This document shows positions 45,738-55,609 of a stretch of 64,000 nt of DNA, piece after piece; the first letter of the stretch is position 1; each line of letters begins with the position of its first letter. The DNA comes from an uncultured Pseudomonadales bacterium (GTDB taxonomy: Bacteria > Pseudomonadota > Gammaproteobacteria > Pseudomonadales > Pseudohongiellaceae), in assembly GCA_943789485.1 (NCBI GenBank), contig CALSUH010000012.1, positions 1 to 64,000 of the forward strand, read 5' to 3'. A program made the position numbers and the translations under genes. The notes below the pieces were generated by a model. The model was given only the letters and a program-made list of their open reading frames with translations. It was not told the origin of the DNA and did not search any database.

Positions 45738-46857
45738 ATGATGTCGCGACTAATGAAAGGCGCGAGGACAGTGGCTATGAAAACTCAATCGAATGTGATC
45801 AGAAAATCGGCAACGCTCAGCCGGCGCACCCTCCTTAAAGCAATTCCAGCACTGTCGCTCAGCCCTGCATTATTTGCACAGTCAAGTTCAGTCATAGCGG
45901 TGCGCAAACTGCACAGCTATGGTATGCGGGTTTCAAATGTCGAGCGATCGATGCGCTTCTATCAGGATCTGTTCGGTGCAAGTATCCAGTCGCGGCAGGG
46001 CGCTTCTGTCTGTTTGCGCATTGGCGAAGGGCCAAGATTCTTCTCATTGTCGCCGTTGCTGCCGGGGCCAAACGCCTGGCTTTAGCCATATTGGTCTAAG
46101 CGTTGAAAATTTCGATCTGGAGTCGGTGCGCGATCAGCTAGATGCGCTAGGCATATCTCGTCGTGCTCAGCCAGGTCCAAATCAAGCTTCTCTGGGCATT
46201 GCTATGCAATCCTGGACTAGGACTCGTGGTCAGAGTGAAGGGGGGGCAGCTTCGGGAACAAAGGAGCTATTTTTCGCTGATATCGAAGGCCTGATCTACC
46301 AATTGAATGGCGCTGATCACTGTGGTGGGGCGGGTGCATTTGGAGACGTATGTGAGCGCGCGGAAGCAGCAGCGGATGGTCTGTTTCGCTCATTAGACCT
46401 TAGCCACTTTACTAATTTTCTCGCTAATAAAGATCGCGCGAATGAATTTTACACGCGAGCTTTCGGGCTGGGTTTCCAAGCTTATCAAGGACCGGCATCG
46501 CCGATTGTCGGCGTAGGCGATGGCACACAATTTCTGATGTATGTAGGTGGCGATGAGGCAGGCGCACCTGCACAACCGGGTCGAGTGGATCACGTTTGTC
46601 TCAGTGTCGAGGACTTTGATGTTGATGGCATTATTGCGAAGCTCGAAGACTATGGCTTCGCCGCCAGAGAGAAACGCGGATAATACTCCACCCTTAGTTC
46701 ATTGGATTAGTATGCGTATGCCAAATCGCGGTGGTATTGAGGGCGGAACACCGGAGGTCTATTTCTCAGACCCTGATGGAATACGAATTCAACTGCAGGA
46801 TGCCTTGTATTGTGGCGGCGGCGGTTATCTCGGAGACGATTGTAGCGTGTCGGTCTA
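45738..46857 (+). pseudogene. Tat-exported tandem VOC-domain protein, two frameshifts
   Basis: It starts with a twin-arginine signal (SRRTLLKAIPALSLSPALFA) and then two glyoxalase/dioxygenase VOC modules. Module one begins KLHSYGMRVSNVERSMRFYQ. A shift in the G run at 46064-46067 is needed to continue TPGFSHIGLSVENFDLESVR. Module two begins LSHFTNFLANKDRANEFYTR and reaches RVDHVCLSVEDFDVDGIIAK. A second shift near 46670 joins NTPPLVHWISM and EVYFSDPDGIRIQLQDALYC with the last metal Glu-type strand. Both shifts are one base. Restored, the protein of about 370 residues would be an exported metal-dependent VOC enzyme of unknown substrate. Confidence 0.75.
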
Positions 46858-46901
46858 AGCGCTGTGTTTGGTTATAGTTGAATGATGTAAGAGGCAATGG
46901 T

Positions 46902-47918
46902 ATGGAACATCGATATATAGGGAAAAGTGGATTAAGAGTTAGTCCTATTTGTATGGGGACTATGAGCTTTGGTAGCTGGAGCGACAAGAAGGAGTCGTTT
47001 AAGATTCTTGAAGAGTCCTATGAGCGTGGCATAATTTCTTCGATACGGCAGAGGTCTATCCAGTTCCTCCATCGGCAGAGACTGTCGGCGTTACTGAGCA
47101 AATTTTCGGCGAATGGGTTCAGACCAAACCCAGAGATTCACTCATCATAGCGACCAAGGTTGCCGGCGCTGCCGCAGGATGGTTTGTTCCACCTATCCGC
47201 CATGGTCTGACCGCCCTTGATAGGTTCCATATCGAAGCGGCAGTAGAAGGCTCGCTACGCAGAATGAATATCGACTACATTGATCTCTATCAGGTGCACT
47301 GGCCAGATCCTATCGTGCCTATCGATGAAACGATGGAGGCATTAGATAGGCTGGTTCAGGCAGGCAAGGTGCGTTATACCGGAACTTCTAACGAAAATGC
47401 TTACGGATTGACGAAGGCAAATACTGTTGCTGATTATGAGGGCCTGGCACGATTTCAGTCTATTCAAAATAATTTCTCCCTGTTGAATCGTCGTTTTCTG
47501 GATGAGTTGGCACAGGTGTGTAAAAGCGAGCATGTATCACTCTTGCCTTATTCCCCGATTGGCGGTGGCGTTCTTAGTGGTAAATACAATCAGCCAGAAA
47601 TACCTAAAAACTCTCGCTTCGCAGAATACGGCTCCGCGGATCCAAGGCAGAGGGCTATGTCTAGTCGTTTTGTAAACGAAGGAACTTTGGCCTCTACTGC
47701 CAAATATATGGAGATTGCAAAAGAGGCTGGTATGTCCCCGGTGACTTTGGCAACTGCCTGGAGTATGAATTTCGACTTTGTAGCATCGACCATTATCGGT
47801 GCGCGAACTGCAGATCAGTTAGAAGAGTCGTTAGCGGCCCTCGATGTAACACTTAGCGAAGAGACACTGAAGCTGTGCGATGATGTGCATAAGCAAATAC
47901 TTTATTCCGATGGGCTAG
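46902..47918 (+). pseudogene. Aldo/keto reductase, frameshifted twice
   Basis: The sequence starts MEHRYIGKSGLRVSPICMGT and would be about 338 residues. One A is missing near 47033: GGCATAATTTC should read GGCATAAATTTC to give the AKR motif INFFDTAEVYP with catalytic Asp and Tyr. The second frame then supplies IIATKVAG (catalytic Lys), IDLYQVHWPDP (catalytic His) and the nucleotide-binding STIIGARTADQLEESL. A third break near 47905 (an extra T in TTATTCC) hides the family-typical LYPMG end with TAG at 47916. The single-nucleotide nature suggests assembly errors or very recent decay. It follows the VOC gene by 45 bp. Confidence 0.75.
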
Positions 47919-48717
47919 TCTTTTTAGTCTACTTGTCGCGACGGTAGCCAATGCTCAGACAGTGCATATCTCCCACTGTATGGCTGGCTGCCCTGTGGTC
48001 GCTGACAACACAGCGATTGACAATCGAGAGCTCATCGTACGGCAATTGTATGTGGCCTCCATTAGTGCTCGCAGTGGTCTTGCAGACTGGCAGGCCTATC
48101 GTGTGCTTGCCGATAGCGTTGGTGTAGCCTCGTTGTTGCCGCGTGTTTGGTTTGAGGATTCTCTCGTGTCTCGAGGTGCTATGCAGCTCGAGGTTACTGA
48201 CAGCACACCGCAGATCGAACAAGACGTTCCTATTGATGCGGAAGAACGCAGCTATCAACTAGGCGGAATCAATCTGCTCTCAGAAGATCAGGGTCGTTTG
48301 GTGCCGATGAGCAGCTTCGCCGGAACCCCCTATTGGTCTGAGCTGAACTTTCTCAGTAATCTGGCAGCCCTCCCATTTGAATTGAGAGCTGGGAGTTGGT
48401 CTCGGCTGGATCAGGCGATCAATGCGCTGGCGGATACTATTGGAGAGGTCTACGTGATTAGTGGTCCAATCTATAGCGAGCGCGGAGAAGGAGTGAGTGA
48501 ACGCGCGGCAAAGCCCTCTGCTTATTTTAAGGTTATTAGCACTCCAGAATCGTTGAGCGCATTTATTTTTGACAGCAATGTTAGGCAGCATGTAAGTTTC
48601 TGCGATCAGGTGAGCACCCTGGAACTGATCGAAGAAGCAACGGGTCTCACTTTGTTTCCGCAGCGCGAGAAGTCAATTGCTGCTACTTTGCATGCGCAAT
48701 TGACTTGCGCGTTTTGA
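47883..48717 (+). pseudogene. Secreted DNA/RNA non-specific endonuclease homologue, active site lost
   Basis: Removing the extra T near 47905 gives MCISKYFIRWASLFSLL then VATVANAQ, a signal peptide, overlapping the 3' end of the aldo/keto reductase. As read, no ATG/GTG start serves the signal peptide; the open frame starts at GTG 47962. The mature part is NucA-like: VHISHCMAGCPVVADN, IDNRELIVRQLYVASISA, SVGVASLLPRVWF and TPYWSELNFLSNL. The catalytic DRGH motif is replaced by DQGR (Arg112 of the 47962 frame) and the metal-binding LNQG by LRAG. It therefore probably has no nuclease activity. Whether it keeps a structural or binding role is unknown. Confidence 0.7.
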
Positions 48718-48745
48718 AATCGATAACCACGGAGAGCTCATCGCT

Positions 48746-49456
48746 ATGAAATTTGTAGTTCAACAACACGAACCTACCACTGTGCCAGTGAAACTTGATG
48801 GGCAGGCCGAAGTAAGTGAAAAGGCTCCACGATTTCCTGTTCATCGCATCTATTGTGTAGGCAGGAACTATAGCGAGCATGTAAAGGAGATGGGTGGAGA
48901 CCCGAAACAGGAGCCCCCCGTTTTTTTTAGCAAACCAGCAAACGCCTGTGTCACTTTCAACCAAGACGTAGTCTATCCCCAGGGGACGAATGATCTACAT
49001 TATGAAGTTGAGCTAGTCGTTGCCTTAAAATCAGGGGGCAAAGACATTGATCTGGGGTCGGTGATGGACTGCGTTTATGGCTATGCAGTTGGCATAGACT
49101 TCACCCGTCGCGACTTACAGGATATCGCCAAGAGTAAGGGGCGGCCATGGGACCTTGCTAAGGGTTTCGATCAGTCGGCGCCTATCTCGGCCATACTACC
49201 TATCAGCGAAGTGGGTCAGCTTGGTAATAGGCAAATCTCTCTAAAGTTAAATGATGAAACCCGGCAGCAGGCCAGCCTCAATGAGATGATTTGGTCAGTG
49301 CCCGAAATAATTGCTGAGCTTTCCAAGTACTTCGAATTGAAATCCGGAGATATTATCTATACGGGTACCCCATCTGGTGTGGCGGCTGCAATCAAGGGTG
49401 ATCGGATAGTTGCCTGTGTAGAGGGTGTTGGGGCTCTGGATTTTAGAATCGTATAA
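48746..49456 (+). CDS. Fumarylacetoacetate hydrolase-family protein
   Basis: A 236-residue cytoplasmic FAH-domain protein. The conserved parts are RIYCVGRNYSEHVKEMGG, FFSKPANACVTFNQDVVYP, the metal-binding Glu pair in LHYEVELVVALKSGG, the catalytic GIDFTRRDLQDIAKSKG, PWDLAKGFDQSAPIS and IIYTGTPSGVAA. Size and motifs fit the FahA/YcgM-like clade that acts as acylpyruvase, oxaloacetate decarboxylase or 2-hydroxyhepta-2,4-diene-1,7-dioate isomerase. It precedes an SLC13 permease by 15 bp, so the two may be an operon for a dicarboxylate or aromatic breakdown product. Confidence 0.88.
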   Translation: MKFVVQQHEPTTVPVKLDGQAEVSEKAPRFPVHRIYCVGRNYSEHVKEMGGDPKQEPPVFFSKPANACVTFNQDVVYPQGTNDLHYEVELVVALKSGGKDIDLGSVMDCVYGYAVGIDFTRRDLQDIAKSKGRPWDLAKGFDQSAPISAILPISEVGQLGNRQISLKLNDETRQQASLNEMIWSVPEIIAELSKYFELKSGDIIYTGTPSGVAAAIKGDRIVACVEGVGALDFRIV

Positions 49457-49471
49457 TAAGATTTTGCCTAG

Positions 49472-51247
49472 ATGACTACTGATCAAAATGTTCTGCTGCT
49501 TATACTTCTTGCCTTGTTAATTTTGTTAGTATGGGGGCGATGGCGTTACGACATAGTCGCGCTGGGCGCACTATTTACCGCCAGCATTTTCGGCCTAATA
49601 CCACAAACGGAAATGTTCGCTGGATTTGGGAATCCGGCGACTGTTACGGTGATAATGGTATTGATAGTAAGCTTTGGTTTGACGAAATCTGGGGCTGTTG
49701 AATTCATTGCCGATGCTATAGAGCCTGTTTCTTCGAAGCCATTTCTTCATATTGCTGTATTAACCTTCCTCGCGGCCTTCCTCTCGATGTTTATGAATAA
49801 TGTCGGTGCCTTGGCATTGTTGATGCCAATTGCTATTCGATCTACGAACAAGGCCGGCCGATCTCCAGCTACGGTATTGATGCCGCTGTCATTTGGTTCG
49901 ATCTTGGGAGGCTTGGTTACTCTGATTGGTACTCCGCCGAATATTTTGATAGCAAACTATCGGCAACAGATGACCGGCGAAGCCTTCACAATGTTTGATT
50001 ATGCGCCGGTAGGTGGAGGCATAGCGATATGCGGTATCTTCTTCATGCTGTTCATTGGTTGGAAGTTGGTAAAGGTGCGGAAACAAACCACCGGCCTTGA
50101 GCTTTTCGATGTAGAGAAATATTTGTTCGAATTGAAAGTTACGGAAGAATCGACTTTTTTCGGGAAAAAGGCCGGACAGTTAAAGGACAGACTCGCAGAG
50201 CAAAATCTAACACTACTGTCGATGGTTCATAGGCGGGAAGACATTCCTGTTGTTTTTCGTCGGCAGCTAATCGCAGCCGGCGATTTACTAATGATTCAGG
50301 GCTCGCATGATGATATTGCCCAGTTCTCTAACAATCACAGTTTACTGATGGTATCGGCGGAGAATGCGCAGACAGAGGTGCTGCACTCGGAAGATATGCA
50401 GGCTGCGGAAATTGTAGTGACTCCTAATTCGCCCATCGTTGGGAGAACGCCTAGCCAATTAAGGTTTAATCGAAAGTACGGGGTAAATTTATTGGCGGCA
50501 TCTCGATCGGGAACCCCGCATAGAGAAAGGCTGCGGAACTTCAAATTTGCCGTTGGCGATGTGCTATTGCTGCACGGCGAAGTAGTTGAAATTGAGGAGG
50601 CAATAGTTAAGTTGAATTGCTACCCCCTTGCGAGTCGAGCGCTTGGCCTAGGGCGAAATACGAAAGCCATTCCAGCCATGTTAACTTTCATTCTTGCTAT
50701 CGTTGCTGCTGCGAGTGGTCTAGTCTCCATTCAGCTTGCTTTAGGTATCGCTACCGTTGCCATGGTTCTTCTAAATATAGTGCCTATTAGGGAATTTTAT
50801 GATGGTGTGGATTGGGCTGTTGTAGTTCTACTTGGTGCAATGATCCCGCTTGGCACAGCATTGGAGACAACGGGTACTACGACTCTGCTTGTCAATAGCA
50901 TTCTCACAGTTGCCGGTGATCTGTCTCCAGTGTTTCTAATCGGTATGATACTTATTATTACGATGACGGTATCCGATGTTCTTAACAATGCGGCTACTGC
51001 AATCCTCATGGCACCTATAGCCTTCAACATAGCTCTGGCCCTGAACCTTAATCCTGATGCTTTTTTGATGGCTGTGGCGGTAGGTGCATCGTGTGCATTT
51101 CTGACTCCAATAGGACATCAGAACAACGCTTTGATCATGGGCCCAGGCGGTTATAAATTTGGTGACTACTGGCGTATGGGTCTACCCTTGGAAATAGTTA
51201 TTGTCATCGTCGCACTGCCGTTGCTGTTAATGGCGTGGCCCCTGTAA
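49472..51247 (+). CDS. SLC13-family permease with two TrkA-C domains
   Basis: A 591-residue inner-membrane protein of the DASS/SLC13 type. The N-terminal half contains NPATVTVIMVLIVSFGLTKS, MFMNNVGALALLMPIAIRS and TLIGTPPNILIANYR (substrate/Na+ motif). A cytoplasmic insert carries two TrkA-C/RCK-C modules (LKDRLAEQNLTLLSMVHR and VGRTPSQLRFNRKYGVNLLA). The second transmembrane half ends with SDVLNNAATAILMAPIAFNI and FLTPIGHQNNALIMGPGGY. Such proteins transport sulfate, phosphate or dicarboxylates. The RCK-C pair suggests ligand gating. Its position after the FAH gene suggests an organic acid. Confidence 0.88.
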   Translation: MTTDQNVLLLILLALLILLVWGRWRYDIVALGALFTASIFGLIPQTEMFAGFGNPATVTVIMVLIVSFGLTKSGAVEFIADAIEPVSSKPFLHIAVLTFLAAFLSMFMNNVGALALLMPIAIRSTNKAGRSPATVLMPLSFGSILGGLVTLIGTPPNILIANYRQQMTGEAFTMFDYAPVGGGIAICGIFFMLFIGWKLVKVRKQTTGLELFDVEKYLFELKVTEESTFFGKKAGQLKDRLAEQNLTLLSMVHRREDIPVVFRRQLIAAGDLLMIQGSHDDIAQFSNNHSLLMVSAENAQTEVLHSEDMQAAEIVVTPNSPIVGRTPSQLRFNRKYGVNLLAASRSGTPHRERLRNFKFAVGDVLLLHGEVVEIEEAIVKLNCYPLASRALGLGRNTKAIPAMLTFILAIVAAASGLVSIQLALGIATVAMVLLNIVPIREFYDGVDWAVVVLLGAMIPLGTALETTGTTTLLVNSILTVAGDLSPVFLIGMILIITMTVSDVLNNAATAILMAPIAFNIALALNLNPDAFLMAVAVGASCAFLTPIGHQNNALIMGPGGYKFGDYWRMGLPLEIVIVIVALPLLLMAWPL

Positions 51248-51326
51248 GCGAAGAGCGCGGCATCAAGATTGCCAGAAACCCGATAATGCTTTAACTTAGT
51301 AAATCAATTTTTCTCGAGAAATTTTT

Positions 51327-52769
51327 ATGCGCGTTAACTGGAAGACTTACAATTCGGGAAAATTTTTCGACGAAATTATCAGCTCTCCGGGTTTTGCTCG
51401 TAAGCCAGCACGCCGCCTGGCAAGTCATCTTGCCTCTCTCACTCATGACGAGTTGCTAGAGAAAAAGCGCGCCGCTGATCTTGCGATCAAGACAATGGGG
51501 ATCTCCTTCACTGTTTACAGTGACGCCGGGAATATCGATCGCGAATGGCCGTACGACATCATTCCACGCATCATCGCCGAAAAGGAATGGGATCAAACCA
51601 GTCTTGGTTTGCAACAACGCCTACGCGCCTTGAATTGTTTTATTAATGATACCTACAACGATCAGAAAATTTTTAGAGACAAAATAATTCCTAAAGAGCT
51701 CGTCCTAGATTCAACGAATTTTAGAAAGGAGTGCATGGGGATAAATCCGAAGTATGGCGTGTGGGCGCACATATGTGGAACTGATTTAATAAAGGGTGAT
51801 GACGGTCAATTTTATGTTTTAGAAGATAATCTGCGCGTGCCTTCAGGCGTATCCTATATGCTTGAGAATAGACGGGTTACGAAGCGAGTGTTCCCTGAGC
51901 TATTCGAGAATCACCGTATTCGTCCTATTACCGAATATCCGGCGCAGTTGTTCGATACACTCGCTGCGATTTCGCCGCGACCGTCTGACTACCCTGAGGT
52001 TGTAGTGCTAACTCCTGGAGCCTTTAATTCCGCTTACTTCGAGCATTCCTTCCTCGCGCAGAGAATGGGAGCGGAACTCGTTGAAGGTGGCGACCTTGTT
52101 GTTGAAAAAGACAAAGTCTTTATGCGCACAATCGATGGCCTTTCTCAAGTCGATGTAGTCTATCGTAGAATCGATGACATGTTTCTTGATCCAAAAGTAT
52201 TTCGAAAAGATTCCACCCTTGGCGTCCCTGGCCTTTTCAAATCTTGGGTAAAAGGTAACGTGGCTCTCGCAAATGCGCCTGGTGCAGGCGTCGCCGACGA
52301 CAAAATTATTTATACTTACGTGCCTGCAATGATTAAATACTATCTTGGAGAAGAACCTCTGCTTCCAAATGTAGAGAGTTTCCTCTGTGTCGATAAACTC
52401 CAGCGCCAGCACGTACTTCAGAATCTCGACAAGCTTGTAATAAAGCCAGCTAACGAATCTGGAGGCTATGGAATGCTCATTGGCCCGCAGGCGAGTAAGC
52501 GTGAGTTGGCTGAATTTGCTCGAAGAATTAAAGCTGACCCGAGAAACTATATGGCGCAGCCTTTGATATCACTTTCCACTGTGCCGATATTGGGCGAGCG
52601 CATTGTTGAACCGCGACACGTGGACCTGCGCCCCTTCATACTGCAGGCTGACAAGACGCATGTAACCGCTGGCGGCCTAACGCGAGTCGCCATGCTGAAA
52701 GGCTCGTTCATAGTCAATTCATCACAGGGTGGCGGTAGCAAAGACACCTGGATAGTGGGAGACAAATAA
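51327..52769 (+). CDS. Circularly permuted ATP-grasp protein (COG2308 type)
   Basis: A 480-residue predicted amidoligase. Characteristic segments are LRALNCFINDTYNDQKIFRD, GTDLIKGDDGQFYVLEDNLR with VPSGVSYMLENRR, LVIKPANESGGYGMLIGPQA and HVDLRPFILQ. Nucleotide-binding Lys/Glu residues in KPANESG and DNLR are visible. COG2308 proteins are thought to make isopeptide or amide bonds to peptides. It is the first gene of the run with alpha-E and zinc peptidase genes (4-bp gap, then stop/start contact), convergent with Anbu. The combination is known in proteobacteria and proposed as a peptide-tagging or peptide-processing system. Confidence 0.9.
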   Translation: MRVNWKTYNSGKFFDEIISSPGFARKPARRLASHLASLTHDELLEKKRAADLAIKTMGISFTVYSDAGNIDREWPYDIIPRIIAEKEWDQTSLGLQQRLRALNCFINDTYNDQKIFRDKIIPKELVLDSTNFRKECMGINPKYGVWAHICGTDLIKGDDGQFYVLEDNLRVPSGVSYMLENRRVTKRVFPELFENHRIRPITEYPAQLFDTLAAISPRPSDYPEVVVLTPGAFNSAYFEHSFLAQRMGAELVEGGDLVVEKDKVFMRTIDGLSQVDVVYRRIDDMFLDPKVFRKDSTLGVPGLFKSWVKGNVALANAPGAGVADDKIIYTYVPAMIKYYLGEEPLLPNVESFLCVDKLQRQHVLQNLDKLVIKPANESGGYGMLIGPQASKRELAEFARRIKADPRNYMAQPLISLSTVPILGERIVEPRHVDLRPFILQADKTHVTAGGLTRVAMLKGSFIVNSSQGGGSKDTWIVGDK

Positions 52770-52773
52770 GCCC

Positions 52774-53718
52774 ATGCTTTCTCGAGTAGCTGAACGAATT
52801 TACTGGCAGGCACGTTATCTGGAACGGGCCGAGAACACTGCCCGCCTTCTGAGCGTCTTCTCAACGCTATTGCTAGACTTGCCTCCGGGCACGAAACTAA
52901 GCTGGCGGTCTTTGGTTGAGATTACCGGAACTGACAGAGCCTTTGATGGGAAATATAAACAGGCTAATGAACGCAATGTTATGCGCTTTCTGTTGCTTGA
53001 TAGTGCTAGCTCGCTATTGAATACATTGGAGAATACTCGAGAGAATGCCCGCACCACACGCGAAATTATGCCACTGGAAGCGTTCGAGCAGATTAATGAT
53101 TTATTTCACTACGCTAAAGACAATGCGGCAGGTTCTATCGCGGGAGGCTCGAGGTACAAGTTTCTCGAAGAAATTATCTCAAGCTGTCACGAGATATCAG
53201 GATTGATGGCTGGCAGCATGAGCAGGGGAGCGGCTTACAGTTTTGTGCGTTTAGGCAGATCTCTCGAACGCGCCGATATGGCAACGCGGATTATCGATGT
53301 TGGTTCAGGTAACCTTCTCACAAACATTGGTGTAGGAGCAAAGCCAGCGGAATTCAATGAGCCCTATGAGAATACATTGTGGATGAATATTTTGCGCTCA
53401 CTTACTGCCTATCAGATGTACCGTCAGCACGTGAAACACCGAGTGAATGGCGAAGACGTCGTCAGATTTCTTTTGCAAGACGATGATTTCCCCCGCGCGG
53501 CGACACATGTACTGATCACAATCACTAAAGTGCTAAAGCACCTGCCAAATAATACCAAGGCCGCTAAACAAGTTGATAAAACTCTGCGAATTATAGAAAA
53601 AGGTAATATAAGCAAGCTGCTCGATGCTGGCCTGTTTCAATATCTGGATGATTTGCAAGTAGAGATTGCAAAGATACACACTAGCATTGCTGATACGTGG
53701 TTTCTTCCCCACAAATAG
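52774..53718 (+). CDS. Alpha-E domain protein (COG2307)
   Basis: A 314-residue, almost wholly helical protein, the regular partner of the permuted ATP-grasp. The start MLSRVAERIYWQARYLERAE with TARLLSVF is the family hallmark, and GAAYSFVRLGRSLERADMAT with RIIDVGS recurs in the second half, implying an internal duplication. No enzymatic residues are known. It begins four bases after the ATP-grasp stop and ends directly against the zinc peptidase start, so the three are translationally coupled. Confidence 0.9.
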   Translation: MLSRVAERIYWQARYLERAENTARLLSVFSTLLLDLPPGTKLSWRSLVEITGTDRAFDGKYKQANERNVMRFLLLDSASSLLNTLENTRENARTTREIMPLEAFEQINDLFHYAKDNAAGSIAGGSRYKFLEEIISSCHEISGLMAGSMSRGAAYSFVRLGRSLERADMATRIIDVGSGNLLTNIGVGAKPAEFNEPYENTLWMNILRSLTAYQMYRQHVKHRVNGEDVVRFLLQDDDFPRAATHVLITITKVLKHLPNNTKAAKQVDKTLRIIEKGNISKLLDAGLFQYLDDLQVEIAKIHTSIADTWFLPHK

Positions 53719-54711
53719 ATGAAAAATTTTAAATGTAAATGTGGACAGCTACTCTTTTTCGAGAATACCAAATGTCTTAGTTGCGATTACCGTGTTGGTT
53801 TCGACCCTCACGGCATGAAGATGCGCCGATTAACCAATGAGGGAGCTGCGTCGAAATCTAAGTTGCGCCGGTGTAAGAATTCTATCGATTATGACGTCTG
53901 TAATTGGTTAGTGAATGATCCGCAAACAGATTACTGTCTCTGCTGTGAGCTAAACCATACTATTCCTAATTTGCTTGATCAGAATCGCCGTGCCTGGTGG
54001 AAGAGTCTGGAGTCTGCCAAGCGCAGGCTTATCTTTTCTCTGCTTAGCTTAAATCTGCCTGTGATTGGAAAGAGCAAAGATCCTATGGGACTGGCTTTCA
54101 AGTTCATGGAAGATCAAAGGACAAACCCAGAAGTTTTGGAGCGACATGTAAATACAGGTCATCTCGATGGCATGATCACTATAAATATAGCGGAAGCTGA
54201 TCGTGTGAAAAGCGAGATAGCGCGCCAGTATACGCGAGAGCTTTATCGAACTCTCTTAGGCCATTTTCGTCACGAAAGCGGACACTACTATTTTCTCAAG
54301 TTGATAACTAGCGACGAAAATAAACGGCAGTTTGTGGAATTGTTTGGGGACTACACTCAGGATTATGGCAAGGCGCTGAGCGAGTATTATGAGAATAACC
54401 TCACCTCTCCTCACGACCCGAATATGATCAGTCATTATGCGCAGTCGCATCCTTGGGAAGATTGGGCTGAGGTTTGGGCGCATTACTTACACATGATTGA
54501 TACGCTGGAGACGGCGAATCAATATAGAGTGAAGCAGAGTTCTGCGCAATTCGACGATATAGATAATACCCTGCGCAAGTGGGGAGAGTTGACGCTACTA
54601 CTGAATTCGTTGAACAGGAGTATGGGGCTGGAAGATGCGTATCCCTTTGTTCTTTCCGAGTTTTCCCTTAGGAAGCTTCGTTTCGTTCACGGCCTAATCT
54701 ATCCCAATTAG
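53719..54711 (+). CDS. Zinc-ribbon metallopeptidase (COG4307, Peptidase_Mx-like)
   Basis: A 330-residue cytoplasmic protein. An N-terminal zinc ribbon is formed by CKCGQLLFFENTKCLSCDY, with more Cys in VCNWLVNDPQTDYCLCCEL. The peptidase part carries HFRHESGHYYFLKLI (HExxH) and SHYAQSHPWEDWAEVWAHYL with a likely third ligand. Its start follows the alpha-E stop without any gap. In many Anbu clusters a transglutaminase-like cysteine peptidase occurs beside the ATP-grasp; none is seen here, and this metallopeptidase occupies the slot. The last 44 bp overlap the convergent Anbu gene. Confidence 0.88.
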   Translation: MKNFKCKCGQLLFFENTKCLSCDYRVGFDPHGMKMRRLTNEGAASKSKLRRCKNSIDYDVCNWLVNDPQTDYCLCCELNHTIPNLLDQNRRAWWKSLESAKRRLIFSLLSLNLPVIGKSKDPMGLAFKFMEDQRTNPEVLERHVNTGHLDGMITINIAEADRVKSEIARQYTRELYRTLLGHFRHESGHYYFLKLITSDENKRQFVELFGDYTQDYGKALSEYYENNLTSPHDPNMISHYAQSHPWEDWAEVWAHYLHMIDTLETANQYRVKQSSAQFDDIDNTLRKWGELTLLLNSLNRSMGLEDAYPFVLSEFSLRKLRFVHGLIYPN

Positions 54712-55426
54712 CTGCCCAAGTCAGCGGCGGCATGCGCAAGAAGGCATCCTTTAGAAGTTGGTCCCAAGATTTTTTGAGATCGCGAAGGAATTCGCTGTCA
54801 TCCTCGAAACGGTGGAGGTTCGTTGCCGTGAGAGAGTCAGTTTTATAGACCAACATCTCAATTGGTGGCCCTACGCTGAGATTGCTGCGCAGAGTTGAGT
54901 CCATGGAAACGAGTGCGCACATGGCACAGGTATCGAGATCGAGGTCGGGCTGCAGAATGCGGTCCAAAATTGGCTTGCCGTACTTGCTCTCGCCTATTTG
55001 AAGATAGGGTGTATCCTTGGAGGTAGTGATGTGATTCCCCTCCGGATAGATTAGGATGGTCTCATGCTTGGCATTGCCGATCTGGCCGCCAATAATAAAA
55101 CTAGCCTCAAATTTTTTGCCTTCGATTGTGCGCTTTTCTTGCTGCTCTCTGGAAATATCTCCGATGTAGTCGGCAGCCTCTTCTAGGGTTTCTATGTTTA
55201 GAAGATTTACATCAGCATCTTTCTTGATATCAGACTTGATTGTGGCGAGAGTAGCCTGGCTTGTGGCTAAATTTCCGGCGCAGAGGATGACGATTTGTCG
55301 TTCGCCGTCGACGCCGAAGTGAAACATTTTGCTGTAGGTAGACACCTGATCGATGCCGGCGTTGGTGAGTGAATCGGAGCAAAAAACCATGCCCGCATCC
55401 ACCGATATTGCTACACAATAGGTCAT
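54668..55426 (-). CDS. Proteasome-type peptidase Anbu
   Basis: A 252-residue Ntn-hydrolase of the Anbu/HslV-ancestor family. The nucleophile is Thr2, exposed after removal of Met (MTYCVAISVDAGMVFCSDSL). The beta-sandwich continues with YSKMFHFGVDGERQIVILCA and GNLATSQATLATIKSD, and KKFEASFIIGGQIGN marks the second half. Anbu oligomerises as a helical/lock-washer assembly, and its physiological role is unsettled. It is convergent with and overlaps the zinc peptidase gene by 44 bp at the 3' ends, so expression of the two strands may interfere. Confidence 0.92.
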   Translation of the reverse strand: MTYCVAISVDAGMVFCSDSLTNAGIDQVSTYSKMFHFGVDGERQIVILCAGNLATSQATLATIKSDIKKDADVNLLNIETLEEAADYIGDISREQQEKRTIEGKKFEASFIIGGQIGNAKHETILIYPEGNHITTSKDTPYLQIGESKYGKPILDRILQPDLDLDTCAMCALVSMDSTLRSNLSVGPPIEMLVYKTDSLTATNLHRFEDDSEFLRDLKKSWDQLLKDAFLRMPPLTWAANWDRLGRERNEAS

Positions 55427-55609
55427 TTTATATTAATTCTGATCAAACGAGCGTCTAATCATACTAACTATGATGGTGAGAGGGTAGCGGTTTCTTGAGG
55501 GGTTTCATTGACAGCAAGTACCACGATCTTCGTGATATTTAGTTGAAGTAGAACAGCAGCCCCAGAGCCAAGAAAGCCGGCTGCAGACGCTTTTGGACGA
55601 CAGCCTAGC

